Assembly: GCF_018408855.1 (NCBI RefSeq)
Contig: NZ_AP024322.1
Coordinates: 1,488,001-1,552,000 of the forward strand
Length of the DNA stretch: 64,000 nt
Direction: 5' to 3'
Origin: Caballeronia sp. NK8
GTDB taxonomy: Bacteria; Pseudomonadota; Gammaproteobacteria; Burkholderiales; Burkholderiaceae
A program made the translations under genes and the position numbers. The stretch's first letter is position 1, and every line of letters starts with the position of its first letter. Below, piece by piece: positions 45,182 through 54,448 of the stretch. The notes below the pieces were generated by a model that was given only the letters and a program-made list of their open reading frames with translations, was not told the DNA's origin and did not search any database.

Positions 45182-46917
45182 AGCCCAGGCGCGTGCGACG
45201 CTTCGGCCCACACGCCCGGCGCAGCCTCGCTTCGACGCGGCTCGCGGTGCTGCTCGCAACGCTCGTCGCGGCGAGCGCGCGCGATATGCGCGATGCGCGC
45301 GCGCAGGCGCTGCCGAACGCGGGCAGCATTCTGCGCGAACAGCAGCAGCAATCGCCCGCGCCGCCGCCGCCCTCCGACCTGCGCCTGAACGTGACGCCCG
45401 CGCCCGCGCCGCCGGGCGCAACGGGCGCGCCCGGCGGCATCCGCTTCGAGGTGAAGGGTTTCACGTTCACCGGCAACACGCGCTTTGCGGCCGCGCAACT
45501 GCTCGACGCCGTGCGCCCGGTCATCGGCCCGGATCGCTCGCTCGACGATCTCGAAAGCGCCGCCGATCGCGTGAGCGCGTTTTATCGCCAGCACGGCTAT
45601 CTGGTCGCGCGGGCCTACGTGCCGCCGCAGCAGATCGACGGCGGCATCGTACGCATCGCGGTGAGCGAGGGGCGCTATGGGCGCATCGACATCGACAATC
45701 AGTCGCGCACGCGCGATGCGGTCATGGCGCGCTTTCTCGGCGCGCTCAAAACCGGCGACGTGATCGACGAACACGCCCTCACCCGCGCGACGCTGCTCGC
45801 GCAGGACGCCGCCGGCACGACGGGCGCGAACGCGACGATCGCGCCGGGCGCGCTGCCGGGCACCTCGGACATGACGCTGCTGGTGCCGAAGGCTCGGCCG
45901 CTGTCGGGCAGCGTGCAGGCCGACAACTACGGCCAGACGACGACCGGCGCGGCGCGGCTGATCGGCGCGCTGCAATGGAACAATCCGCTCGGCATCGGCG
46001 ATCAGCTGGGCGCGCGGCTGCTCGGCTCGATCACCGGGCAGTTCTACGGCAACATCGGCTATACGGTGCCGGTGGGCGGCAGCGGGCTCGCGTGGGGCAT
46101 CGGCTACACGCGCTCGACGTATTCGGTCGGCGGCCAGTTCGACGAACTCGACGCCTACGGCAGCGCCAACGTGTTCTCCACCTTCCTCAGCTATGCGCTG
46201 CTGCGCTCGCCGTCCGCGAACGTGTACACGACGCTCGGCTACGATCACAAGCTGCTGTCGGATCATCTCGGCGCATTCGATTCCGTCAGCGACAAGAGCA
46301 GCGATGTCGCGCGCCTGGGCCTGTCGGGGAATCTGACGCTGCAAAAAAGCATCACGACCTTCGATACCAGCATCCAGCAAGGGAACCTGCGCTTCAGGTC
46401 GCCGCAACCGGAACAGCTCGAAGCGCAGATCGCCGGCTCGTTCACGAAGTTCGTGCTCGCGATGACGCATACGCAGGTGATCGGCGATCAGGCCAACGGC
46501 ACGCAGTTCTACGTCGCGCTGACGGGCCAGGCGAGCTCGCGCAATCTCGACTCGTCCGAGCAGATCTCGCTCGGCGGCCCGTACGCGGTGCGCGCCTACG
46601 CCACCGGCGATGCGCCCGTCGACGAAGCGTACATCGCGACCTTCGAAGTGCGGCAGACGATCCGGCAATCGCTCGTGCCGGTGCTCGTCACGCTGGCGGG
46701 CTTCATCGATACCGCCGACGGCAAGATCGTCGCGCATCCGGTCGTGCCGGGCGTCAATCACGTGCGGCTGTCGGGCGTCGGCGTCGGTGCGACGCTCGCC
46801 GCGCCGCACGACTTCGTACTGTCGATGTCCTACGCGCACACCCTCGGCTACGTTCCGTCGACCCTCGGCACCGGCCACGCGAACCGCTTCTGGGTCGCGC
46901 TCACGAAGTCCTTCTGA
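45154..46917 (+). CDS. TpsB outer-membrane transporter (ShlB/FhaC/HecB family)
   Basis: A 587-residue outer-membrane protein that exports the TpsA partner encoded just before it. A signal sequence is followed by a Pro/Gln-rich linker, a POTRA-2 domain (GGIRFEVKGFTFTGNTRFAAA, then VSAFYRQHGYLVARAYVPPQ) at about 90-165, a second POTRA part, and a beta barrel with the conserved SLGGPYAVRAY near residue 470. It ends in a C-terminal phenylalanine, as outer-membrane barrels do. The 28-base overlap with tpsA shows coupled translation. The FecR gene starts eight bases after its stop. Confidence 0.93.
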   Translation: MARSRMPHVKPRRVRRFGPHARRSLASTRLAVLLATLVAASARDMRDARAQALPNAGSILREQQQQSPAPPPPSDLRLNVTPAPAPPGATGAPGGIRFEVKGFTFTGNTRFAAAQLLDAVRPVIGPDRSLDDLESAADRVSAFYRQHGYLVARAYVPPQQIDGGIVRIAVSEGRYGRIDIDNQSRTRDAVMARFLGALKTGDVIDEHALTRATLLAQDAAGTTGANATIAPGALPGTSDMTLLVPKARPLSGSVQADNYGQTTTGAARLIGALQWNNPLGIGDQLGARLLGSITGQFYGNIGYTVPVGGSGLAWGIGYTRSTYSVGGQFDELDAYGSANVFSTFLSYALLRSPSANVYTTLGYDHKLLSDHLGAFDSVSDKSSDVARLGLSGNLTLQKSITTFDTSIQQGNLRFRSPQPEQLEAQIAGSFTKFVLAMTHTQVIGDQANGTQFYVALTGQASSRNLDSSEQISLGGPYAVRAYATGDAPVDEAYIATFEVRQTIRQSLVPVLVTLAGFIDTADGKIVAHPVVPGVNHVRLSGVGVGATLAAPHDFVLSMSYAHTLGYVPSTLGTGHANRFWVALTKSF

Positions 46918-46925
46918 GGCCCGTC

Positions 46926-47579
46926 ATGATGCGCGCCCGCCACGTTCTTCTGCTCCTGCTCGTACTTCTCGCGATGACCACGCGCGCCGCCTCGGCCGAG
47001 CCGGTCGCGACGATCACCGCGCTCGTCGGCAACGTCGCGATCCAGTCGGCGGGCGGCGCGCAGCGGGTCGCGGCGGTCGGCGGCGGCATCGACAACGGCG
47101 ACACCGTGCAGACCGGCGTCGCGTCCGAGATCGTGATGATCTTCACCGACAAGCAGCGCGTCTATCTGAAGCCAGGCTCGGTGTTTCGCGTCGACGATTT
47201 CCATTACGCCGCGAATACGCCGCAGGAGGACCGCAGTTTTCTGTCGCTCGTGAAAGGCGGATTGCGCGCGGTGGACGGTCTCGTCGCGAAGGAAGGCAAG
47301 CCGGAGAACTATCGCGTGAAGACGCCGACCTCGACCATCGGCATACGCGGCACGGAATACTCCGTCACCGATTGCGCCAACCTCGAACCGGGCGGCAACG
47401 CGGATTGCAAGGGCGATCAGATCGTCGTCTATGACGGGCAGATCGTCGTGATCAATCAGGTCGACCGGCAGATCGTGCGCGCGGGCGAAGGCGCGATCGT
47501 CATCAGCGCGCGGCTGCCGTTCGGCGTGCTGCCGGCGTCGCGGGTGACGCCGGTGGTGCCGTCGGCGGCGTGCCGCTAG
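46926..47579 (+). CDS. FecR-domain secreted protein
   Basis: A 217-residue periplasmic protein. Signal peptide about residues 1-24 (ends RAASA). A FecR domain covers about 45-150: DGDTVQTG-like IDNGDTVQTGVASEIVMIF, then KTPTSTIGIRGTEYSVTDC, the hallmark of stand-alone FecR proteins. Unlike classical FecR it lacks a cytoplasmic anti-sigma segment and there is no sigma factor next to it. FecR proteins often accompany CHASE2 cyclases; here one lies two genes downstream, suggesting periplasmic signal input. Two adjacent ATG codons (46926 and 46929) could start it. Confidence 0.88.
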   Translation: MMRARHVLLLLLVLLAMTTRAASAEPVATITALVGNVAIQSAGGAQRVAAVGGGIDNGDTVQTGVASEIVMIFTDKQRVYLKPGSVFRVDDFHYAANTPQEDRSFLSLVKGGLRAVDGLVAKEGKPENYRVKTPTSTIGIRGTEYSVTDCANLEPGGNADCKGDQIVVYDGQIVVINQVDRQIVRAGEGAIVISARLPFGVLPASRVTPVVPSAACR

Positions 47580-47590
47580 CGAGAACCGCG

Positions 47591-49813
47591 ATGAGCGAGA
47601 ACGCGAGCCACGGCACGGAAATCATGCGCGCATCGCAGTTGAACGCAGCGCTTGCGTCCTTCGCCATCGACACGCTCGCGGGCGTGCTCACGGCGCTGCT
47701 CGCGCTCGCGTATGCCGCGGGCTACGGCGCGATGATCTTCTCGGCAGGCCTCACGCCGTGGCTTCCCGCCGGCATGCCGACCGCGCTCCTGAGCTGCGTG
47801 ATCGTCTCGCTCGTGATCGCGTTGACGAGTTCGGTGCCCTTCATGATCGCCGGCCCCGATTCGAACGCGACGGCGCTGCTCGCCGGACTGGCCGCGTCCG
47901 TCGCGCTGTCGGTGCACGCCGCGGGCGGCGACGACAGCGCCGTGCTCGCCACCGTGCTGATGCTGATTGCGGTGTCGTCGCTGACGACGGGCGCGCTGCT
48001 GTTCGCGCTCGCGCACTGGAAACGCGGCAACGCGATCCAGTACATCCCGTTTCCGGTGATCGGCGGCTTTCTCGCGGGCACCGGCCTGCTGCTGCTCGAA
48101 GGTGCGCTCCGCGTGCTCACCGATGCGCCCGTCGGCGCCGCCACGTTTGGCATCTTCATGGCGCTGCCGTGGCTCGCGAGCGTGCCGGCGCTCGTCGTGG
48201 GCATCGGGCTGCTGGTGCTCACGCGCATCACGCCGCTGTCGCGCTATGTGATCGTATTGCCGTCGATGATCGCGCTAGGCATCGCGATCTTCTATGGCGG
48301 GCTGCACAGCATGGGCAAGAGCCTGGAAGACGCACGCCACATGGGCCTGCTCTTTCACTACGAGCCGGTCACCGGCATGCGGCTGCCGTTCCTGCTGCTG
48401 CACGACGCGTGGCTGCCGACACTCTTCTCGCGCGCCCCCGAGATTCTCGCCGTTGCGGCCGTCTCGGCGATGACCGTGCTGCTCAACACGACGAGCATCG
48501 GCGTGACGGCCTCGCGCGACGTCGACTTCAATCGCGAGATGCGCGCGGCCGGCATCGCGAACGTGCTGACCGGACTGGCGGGCGGGCTCGTCGGCGCGCA
48601 ATCGATGACGCGCACGATGACCAACTGGCGACTCGGCGTGAGAGGCCGGCGCGCGGGTGTGCTCGCGGCGCTCTTCTGCTTCGTCGTGATCGCGCGCTTT
48701 CCGAGCCTGATGGCGCTGTTGCCGAAGCCGGTGCTGGTCGGGCTGCAGATCTTCATCGGCGCGGCGATGCTGATCGAATGGCTCGTCAACGCGTTCCGGC
48801 GTCTGCCGTGGCACGACTATCTGCTGATTCCCGCGATCATGGTGATCATCGCGGCGTACGGGATCGTCGCGGGCGTGCTGCTCGGCGTGATCGCCGCGTG
48901 TCTGCTGTTCGTGGTGCGCTATGGGCGCGTGAACTGCTTTCGCCTCGAATTCGACGGGCGCGGGCGGCGTTCGAACGTCGAGCGCACCGTCGACGAAAAC
49001 CGCGTGCTCGATGCCGAGGCGCGCGCGCTCTACGGTGTCGCGCTGCAGGGCTTCCTGTTCTTCGGCACCGCGTATTCGATTCTCACGCATATCCGCGCGC
49101 GCATCGAAGGGCCCGCCGATACCGTGCGTTACGTGCTCGTCGATTTTGCGCGCGTGCATGGCGTCGATGCGTCGAGCACCGCGAGCTTCGTGCGGCTGCG
49201 CCAGGCGTGTGCGCGCGCGAACGCGCAGCTCGTGCTGACCGGGCTGTCGCCGATCCTGAAAGCGTGGTTCGCCAAGGGCATCACCGATACGAGAGGCGCG
49301 AGCGGACCGCATGAATTCGCCGATCTCGACGGCGGCCTCGAATGGATCGAAACGCAGATGCTGCACGCGGCGAAACCGTCGCGCGATGCACGCAAAGGCG
49401 CGTTCGCGTCGACGCTGCCGGACACGCTCGACATGCTGCGTCCGCATCTCGACACGCTCACGCTCGCGCCCGGCGAATACGTGTTCCGGCAAGCCGATCC
49501 GGGCGATTCGATCTACTTCGTCGAAACGGGACGCGTGACGGTCGCGCTGTCGGTCGGCGACGGACGCACCTTGAGACTGCGCAGCTTCGGCGCGGGCACG
49601 ATCGTCGGCGAGATGGCCGTGTACACCGGCGCGCGGCGCAGCGCGGACGTCGTCGCCGATGAACCGACGGTCGTGCTGCGCCTCGCCCTCTCGACCCTGC
49701 AACGCCTCGAAAACGACGATCCCGCGCTCGCCGCGCGCATGCACAAGTTCGTCGCGCGCGTGCTGGCGGCGCGGCTCGTCGTTGCGAACGAGCAGATCCG
49801 GGCCGCGCAATGA
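47591..49813 (+). CDS. SulP transporter with STAS and cyclic-nucleotide-binding domains
   Basis: A 740-residue inner-membrane protein of the SulP/SLC26 anion-transporter family. About 10-14 hydrophobic segments fill residues 20-435, including MIAGPDSNATALLAGLAA and the MLIEWLVNAF region. A STAS domain follows (about 480-590). The final 130 residues are a cNMP-binding domain with a complete phosphate-binding cassette (GTIVGEMAVYTGARRSADV: Glu and Arg-Ser in place). Transport may therefore be gated by cAMP or cGMP; the next two genes make and probably degrade such a nucleotide. ATG at 47591, 11 bases after fecR. Substrate unknown (sulfate, bicarbonate or dicarboxylate). Confidence 0.9.
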   Translation: MSENASHGTEIMRASQLNAALASFAIDTLAGVLTALLALAYAAGYGAMIFSAGLTPWLPAGMPTALLSCVIVSLVIALTSSVPFMIAGPDSNATALLAGLAASVALSVHAAGGDDSAVLATVLMLIAVSSLTTGALLFALAHWKRGNAIQYIPFPVIGGFLAGTGLLLLEGALRVLTDAPVGAATFGIFMALPWLASVPALVVGIGLLVLTRITPLSRYVIVLPSMIALGIAIFYGGLHSMGKSLEDARHMGLLFHYEPVTGMRLPFLLLHDAWLPTLFSRAPEILAVAAVSAMTVLLNTTSIGVTASRDVDFNREMRAAGIANVLTGLAGGLVGAQSMTRTMTNWRLGVRGRRAGVLAALFCFVVIARFPSLMALLPKPVLVGLQIFIGAAMLIEWLVNAFRRLPWHDYLLIPAIMVIIAAYGIVAGVLLGVIAACLLFVVRYGRVNCFRLEFDGRGRRSNVERTVDENRVLDAEARALYGVALQGFLFFGTAYSILTHIRARIEGPADTVRYVLVDFARVHGVDASSTASFVRLRQACARANAQLVLTGLSPILKAWFAKGITDTRGASGPHEFADLDGGLEWIETQMLHAAKPSRDARKGAFASTLPDTLDMLRPHLDTLTLAPGEYVFRQADPGDSIYFVETGRVTVALSVGDGRTLRLRSFGAGTIVGEMAVYTGARRSADVVADEPTVVLRLALSTLQRLENDDPALAARMHKFVARVLAARLVVANEQIRAAQ

Positions 49814-52038
49814 GCACGCGCGAGCCGCTCGCGTTCGTGCTGCGACGCTCGGGCGCGCGCTGGGCGCTGGGGCTCGCGATCGTCGTCGCGCTCGCGGGAC
49901 ACGCACTCGGGCGTTACGACATCCGCTTCGTCGATTCACTCGACGCGATGATCTACGACGCCAAAGTGCGCCTCTTCATGCCGCGCACGACGGACCCGCG
50001 CATTGCGATCCTCGACATCGACGAGAAGAGCCTCGCGGAACTCGGCCGCTGGCCGTGGGATCGCGCGCGCATGGCGGAACTGGTGAGTGCGCTGTTCTCG
50101 CGCGAGCGCATCGCCGTGCTCGGCTTCGACATGGTGTTCGCCGAACCCGATGCGAGTTCGGGCCTCGCCGTGCTAGACGGCCTCGCGCGCGGCGCGCTCG
50201 CGGACAACGCCGCTTACCGTCAGGCGCTCGAACGGCTCGCGCCGCGCCTCGACTACGACCAGCGCTTCGCCGATGCGCTCGCGGGCCATCCTGTCGTGCT
50301 CGGCTATTACTTCTCGAATCAGGATGTGTCGAGCGGTGCGATTCCCGCGCCGCTGATGCGCGAGGGCGCGTTCGGCGTGCATCCCTTCACGCTGTTCGAC
50401 TGGACCAGCTACGGCGGCAACCTGCCCGCGCTGCAACAGGCCGCGAGACGCGCGGGCTACTTCAATCCGGTGATCGATTTCGACGGCTCCGTGCGGCGCG
50501 TGCCGCTCATCACCGCGCATCAAGATGGCGTCTACGGCGCGCTCTCGCTCGAAGTGATCCGCGCGCTTTTCGGCGACGCGTCCGTCACCCCGCTGTTCGG
50601 CAACCCGACCGATCCGGCCGCGCCGCTCGAAGGCCTCGCGCTCGCGACGCCGCGCGGCACGCGCGTCATTCCCGTCGATGAGAACGGCGCCGCGCTGGTG
50701 CCGTATCGCGGCATCGCCGGCAGCTTCCCCTACTATTCGATCGCCGATGTGCTCGCGCAGCGCATCCCGGCGCGCGCGCTCGCGGGCAAGATCGTGCTCA
50801 TCGGCACGACGGCACCCGGCCTGATGGATCAGCGCACGACGCCCGTGGGCGAGGTCTATCCGGGCGTCGAAGTGAACGCGAACCTGATCGGCGGCATGCT
50901 CGACGGCACGATCCGTTTCGTGCCGCCGTTCGCCGCGAGGTTGCAGGCGCTCGCGCTCGCCGTCGCCGGCGTCGCGATGATTTTTCTGTGGCCGTGGCGC
51001 GCGCCCGCTCGCGCGACGCTGTTGGTCGCGATCCTGTTCGGCGCGATCGTCGCGGCGGATCTCTTTGCGTTCGGGCGGCTCGGCTGGTCGCAGCCGTCAG
51101 CCTCGCTGCTGCTCGCCGTGCTCGCGCTCTACGTGCTCAACATGTCGTACGGCTATTTCGTCGAGGCGCGCGCGAAGCGCCATTTCGCCGCGCTGTTCGG
51201 GCAATACGTGCCGCCCGAACTCGTCGAGGAAATGAGCCGCCATCCCGAGGACTACAGCATGGCGGGCCGCCGCGCGGAACTGACCGTGCTCTTCTGCGAC
51301 GTGCTCGGCTTCACCGCGATTGCCGAAACGCTCGAACCCGAAGCGCTCGCGCGCCTGATGAACGAGTATCTCGGCACGATGACCGAAGTGATCCGCGCGC
51401 ATCGCGGCACGCTCGACAAATACATCGGCGATGCGATCATGGGCTTCTGGGGCGCGCCCGTCGACGATCCGGACCATGCGCGCCATGCGGTCGCGGCGGC
51501 GCTCGGCATGCGCGCGGCGCTCGTCGAGCTGAACCGCACGCTCACGGCGCGCGGCTGGCCGACCTTGTCGATCGGCATCGGCATCAATACGGGGCCGATG
51601 ACGGTCGGCGACATGGGCTCGTCGGTGCGCAAGGCCTACACGGTGATGGGCGATGCGGTCAACGTCGCGGCGCGGCTCGAAGGACTCACGCGGCGCTTCG
51701 ATATCGACATCATCGTCGGCGAGGCGACCCGCGAGCAGGCGCCGCAGATCGTGTTTCGCGAGATCGATCGCGTGCGCGTGAAGGGCCGCGTCGCACCGAT
51801 CGCGGTGTTCGAGCCGCAACCGCAGCACGAACATGCCGATGCGCTCGCGCGCTGGCATGCGGCGCTCGCCCACTATCGCGCGCGCGAGTGGGACGAGGCG
51901 GAAACGCTACTCGCGACGCTCGCGGCGCAGTATCCTGAGCGACAGGTGTATGCGATCTATCGCAGGCGCATCGATGCGCTGCGCGGCGTCGCGTTGCCCG
52001 AGGACTGGGATTGCGTAAGCGCATTCGATACGAAATGA
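49810..52038 (+). CDS. CHASE2-domain class III adenylate/guanylate cyclase
   Basis: A 742-residue membrane receptor cyclase. An N-terminal helix is followed by a CHASE2 extracytoplasmic sensor (about 40-355, ending KIVLIGTTAPGLMDQRTTPVG and the YPGVEVNANLIGGML signature), about three transmembrane helices (370-440), and a class III cyclase domain (about 485-670). Metal ligands are in VLFCDVLGFTAI and GDAIM; the base-reading Lys is in LDKYIGDAI; YTVMGDAVNVAARLE carries the catalytic Asn and Arg. The Lys and Thr pattern favours cAMP (class IIIb). The ATG overlaps the SulP stop by four bases. Confidence 0.92.
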   Translation: MSTREPLAFVLRRSGARWALGLAIVVALAGHALGRYDIRFVDSLDAMIYDAKVRLFMPRTTDPRIAILDIDEKSLAELGRWPWDRARMAELVSALFSRERIAVLGFDMVFAEPDASSGLAVLDGLARGALADNAAYRQALERLAPRLDYDQRFADALAGHPVVLGYYFSNQDVSSGAIPAPLMREGAFGVHPFTLFDWTSYGGNLPALQQAARRAGYFNPVIDFDGSVRRVPLITAHQDGVYGALSLEVIRALFGDASVTPLFGNPTDPAAPLEGLALATPRGTRVIPVDENGAALVPYRGIAGSFPYYSIADVLAQRIPARALAGKIVLIGTTAPGLMDQRTTPVGEVYPGVEVNANLIGGMLDGTIRFVPPFAARLQALALAVAGVAMIFLWPWRAPARATLLVAILFGAIVAADLFAFGRLGWSQPSASLLLAVLALYVLNMSYGYFVEARAKRHFAALFGQYVPPELVEEMSRHPEDYSMAGRRAELTVLFCDVLGFTAIAETLEPEALARLMNEYLGTMTEVIRAHRGTLDKYIGDAIMGFWGAPVDDPDHARHAVAAALGMRAALVELNRTLTARGWPTLSIGIGINTGPMTVGDMGSSVRKAYTVMGDAVNVAARLEGLTRRFDIDIIVGEATREQAPQIVFREIDRVRVKGRVAPIAVFEPQPQHEHADALARWHAALAHYRAREWDEAETLLATLAAQYPERQVYAIYRRRIDALRGVALPEDWDCVSAFDTK

Positions 52039-52057
52039 ACTCACAGGCGGACGCATC

Positions 52058-52843
52058 ATGAAGGTTCGGGTACTCGGCTGTAGCGGCGCGATCGGCAGCG
52101 GCGCGGACGCCGCCCATGACCCTGGCGGCACGACGGCGCTGCTCGTCGATGACGACATCATGATCGATGCCGGCACGGGCGTCGCCGTTTTGAGCGATGA
52201 CGAACTCGCGCGTATCGATCATGTGTTCCTCACGCATTCGCATCTGGATCACATCGCGTATCTGCCGCTCATGATCGACGCCGTGGGCGATGCGCGCGAT
52301 GCGCCGCTGACCGTCCACACGAGCCGCGCGACGCTCGATATTCTGCGCGCGCATATCTTCAACAATCTGATCTGGCCGGACTTCACGCGCATTCCATCGC
52401 CCGATTCGCCAGGGGTGAGGTTCGAAGCGCTGGAAGTCGGCGAGTGTTGGGCGCTGAATGGGCGCGTCGTGACGGCATTGCCTGCGCGGCATACGGTGCC
52501 ATCGATGGGCTTTGCGGTTTCGAGCGGACAGGCGTGCCTCGCGTTCAGCGGCGATACGACGACGAATCCCGAGTTCTGGGCGACGGTGTCGGCGTTGCCG
52601 GGATTGCGTCATGTGATCGTCGAGACTGCGTTTCCGGATGCGCAGATTGCGTTGGCGCATGCGGCGCAGCACTATTGCCCGAGGCTTATCGCGGATGATG
52701 TGAGAGGCGTCGGGATGAAGGCCGAGTTGCTGATTTCGCATCTGAAACCGCCGCACGGCGCGCAGATTCTCGATGAGTTGCGCGCCGCATTGCCGGGCGT
52801 TGAGCTACGGGCCTTGCAGGCGGGAGAAGTGCTGACGTTGTGA
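52058..52843 (+). CDS. Class II cyclic-nucleotide phosphodiesterase (MBL fold)
   Basis: A 261-residue metallo-beta-lactamase-fold hydrolase, closest to class II 3',5'-cyclic-nucleotide phosphodiesterases (CpdP/PDE1-like). The signature THSHLDHIAYLPL stands near residue 60. Further metal ligands are PARHTVPSMGF, FSGDTTTNPEFW and LISHLKPPHG. It should hydrolyse cAMP and/or cGMP, closing the circuit with the cyclase encoded 19 bases upstream. There is no signal peptide, so it acts in the cytoplasm. Other MBL-fold activities (tRNase Z-like) are less likely, given the motif spacing and neighbours. It is the last gene of the adhesin/cyclic-nucleotide operon. Confidence 0.85.
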   Translation: MKVRVLGCSGAIGSGADAAHDPGGTTALLVDDDIMIDAGTGVAVLSDDELARIDHVFLTHSHLDHIAYLPLMIDAVGDARDAPLTVHTSRATLDILRAHIFNNLIWPDFTRIPSPDSPGVRFEALEVGECWALNGRVVTALPARHTVPSMGFAVSSGQACLAFSGDTTTNPEFWATVSALPGLRHVIVETAFPDAQIALAHAAQHYCPRLIADDVRGVGMKAELLISHLKPPHGAQILDELRAALPGVELRALQAGEVLTL

Positions 52844-52857
52844 TGTCGCCAGCCCGT

Positions 52858-53895
52858 TCAGCGCGAGCCCGCCGCTCCCCGGCGTTCGATGGAGCGAACG
52901 TTATCGCTGATCGGCGTGACATTCGACGCCGCAGCCGGCAGCAGATCGCCCTTCACGATCGCCCGCACCGTCCCGACGATCAAGGCTCCGATAAGCACGT
53001 TGGCAGCAACGAACGCCACCGGCGCAATCCACACCATCGGCCCGGTTGCGCCGCGTTCGAGCATTCTGATCGCCATCGTCGGCAATGCGGCTGCGCCGAA
53101 GCTGAACGCCCAGTACGAAGGCGTGAACGCGTGCTGACGAATCCACGGTACGAGCCGCGTCAGCATCAACGCCTGATAGAGACCATAGCCGAGCATCATG
53201 TAAGCGAACATGTCCGGTACGCCGTGCGTGATCGCGAGATACGACACGCCTCCCACCACCGGCGGCGCAAGCTGAATGCCGAGGGTCGGGCGCAGCGCGT
53301 CAGGCAGCGCTTCATGCACGGCGGCGCGATGCAGCACGATCGATTCGATCGCGAGCCACGAAAACACGCCCGCACCGAAGAACAACATGCCGATCTGCGT
53401 GAACCCCAGACCCGCCGCTGCCGTTCCCGCGACGAAGCTCGGCGCGACCGTCGGCAGATAGACGGCCGGCGTGGTCAGCTCGGGCTTGCGGCCGCCCTGC
53501 CAGAATCGTCCATGCAGATAGGCACCGAGCGCAAGCGAACTCAGCGCGCCGAGCGCGAACAGCGCAATGGCCAACTCACGCGAATAGGTCTGCACCGCTT
53601 GCGCGGCGAGCATCGCCGATACCGGCACGAGCGCCGCGAAGGAAGACTGCACCGGATGACGCATCTCCGCGATGGCCGCATCCCGTTCGACGAGCCATTT
53701 GCGTCCATAGCCGACCAGCATCGCGAACCACACGACGAGCGCCGCCGCCGTCAGAAACACGGGCAACGCATCGGGAACCGTCCACACACGAGCCGCTGCC
53801 CGCCAGGCGCCCGCGAGCGCCAGAAAACCCACAGCGATGCCGAAGAACGCCACAGGCATCGGTGCGCGATTGTTCGTACCATTGGTGCCATTCAT
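52858..53895 (-). CDS. tehA: TehA-type (SLAC1/TDT family) anion channel
   Basis: A 345-residue inner-membrane protein with ten hydrophobic segments, of the TDT/SLAC1 family. Typical elements: MPVAFFGIAVGFLALAGAW at the start, LTTPAVYLPTVAPSFVAGTA, and AFTPSYWAFSFGAAALPTMA. E. coli TehA gives tellurite resistance when overexpressed, and the Haemophilus structure is an anion channel. No TehB methyltransferase gene is nearby. A short basic tail ends the protein. It converges with the phosphodiesterase, 14 bases between stops. Confidence 0.9.
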   Translation of the reverse strand: MNGTNGTNNRAPMPVAFFGIAVGFLALAGAWRAAARVWTVPDALPVFLTAAALVVWFAMLVGYGRKWLVERDAAIAEMRHPVQSSFAALVPVSAMLAAQAVQTYSRELAIALFALGALSSLALGAYLHGRFWQGGRKPELTTPAVYLPTVAPSFVAGTAAAGLGFTQIGMLFFGAGVFSWLAIESIVLHRAAVHEALPDALRPTLGIQLAPPVVGGVSYLAITHGVPDMFAYMMLGYGLYQALMLTRLVPWIRQHAFTPSYWAFSFGAAALPTMAIRMLERGATGPMVWIAPVAFVAANVLIGALIVGTVRAIVKGDLLPAAASNVTPISDNVRSIERRGAAGSR

Positions 53896-54024
53896 TGCCC
53901 TTCTCCCTGGATTTGCGTGGAAAGCGCGGGGCGCGCTCTCATTGCGTCGATGGAGAAAGGTTAGTTGCGGCGGCCTTGCGCGCGAATGTCGCGGCGTCTC
54001 GTTCGGCTGCTCGCGCGTCTCAAA

Positions 54025-54294
54025 TCATTCGCCGCCGCGCAGTTTCACCGCGATGTCGTGCCAGTCCCGCACCGCGTGTTTCAACTCGCGGCACAGTCGC
54101 GGATCGAGTGCGTTCAGACGTGACCACAAGTCGTCGAGCTTCTTGTCGCGCGCCTCGAACACGGCCACCGCCGCAAGCCTGCTGGCGCCCGAAAGCCGCG
54201 CCTCAGCGTCGACGCACTCCATGTAGAGTTGCGCGAGATGTGAATCGGCCAGTTCGACCGCGCGCAGATGAACGTCGGTAAAGCGTGACTTCAT
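54025..54294 (-). CDS. Small helical protein, unknown function
   Basis: An 89-residue soluble, mostly helical protein without recognisable domain. It reads as two or three amphipathic helices (LADSHLAQLYMECVDAEARL; DDLWSRLNALDPRLCREL). No signal peptide. Codon usage and third-position GC look coding. It lies alone between tehA and an alpha/beta hydrolase gene, all on the same strand, with more than 120 bases on each side. Confidence 0.6.
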   Translation of the reverse strand: MKSRFTDVHLRAVELADSHLAQLYMECVDAEARLSGASRLAAVAVFEARDKKLDDLWSRLNALDPRLCRELKHAVRDWHDIAVKLRGGE

Positions 54295-54448
54295 GATGGT
54301 ATCCCCGGCACTCTTCTAGTTATCGACGTGAGTGCTTTCGCATCACGATTGCGGGACAGTATGAAGGTCCGCTGAAAGCCAGCACAAGCGGGAACATGCG
54401 CGCTGCGTGCGCCAGGAATCAGCAAACGTTGTCGTATCGGCTCATCGA

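Noticed and set aside
42806..45421. Very long open frame on the minus strand opposite the TpsA gene
   Set aside because: A high-GC artefact: extreme Arg/Ala composition, no domains, and the plus strand carries a clear TPS protein with signal peptide and ribosome-binding site.
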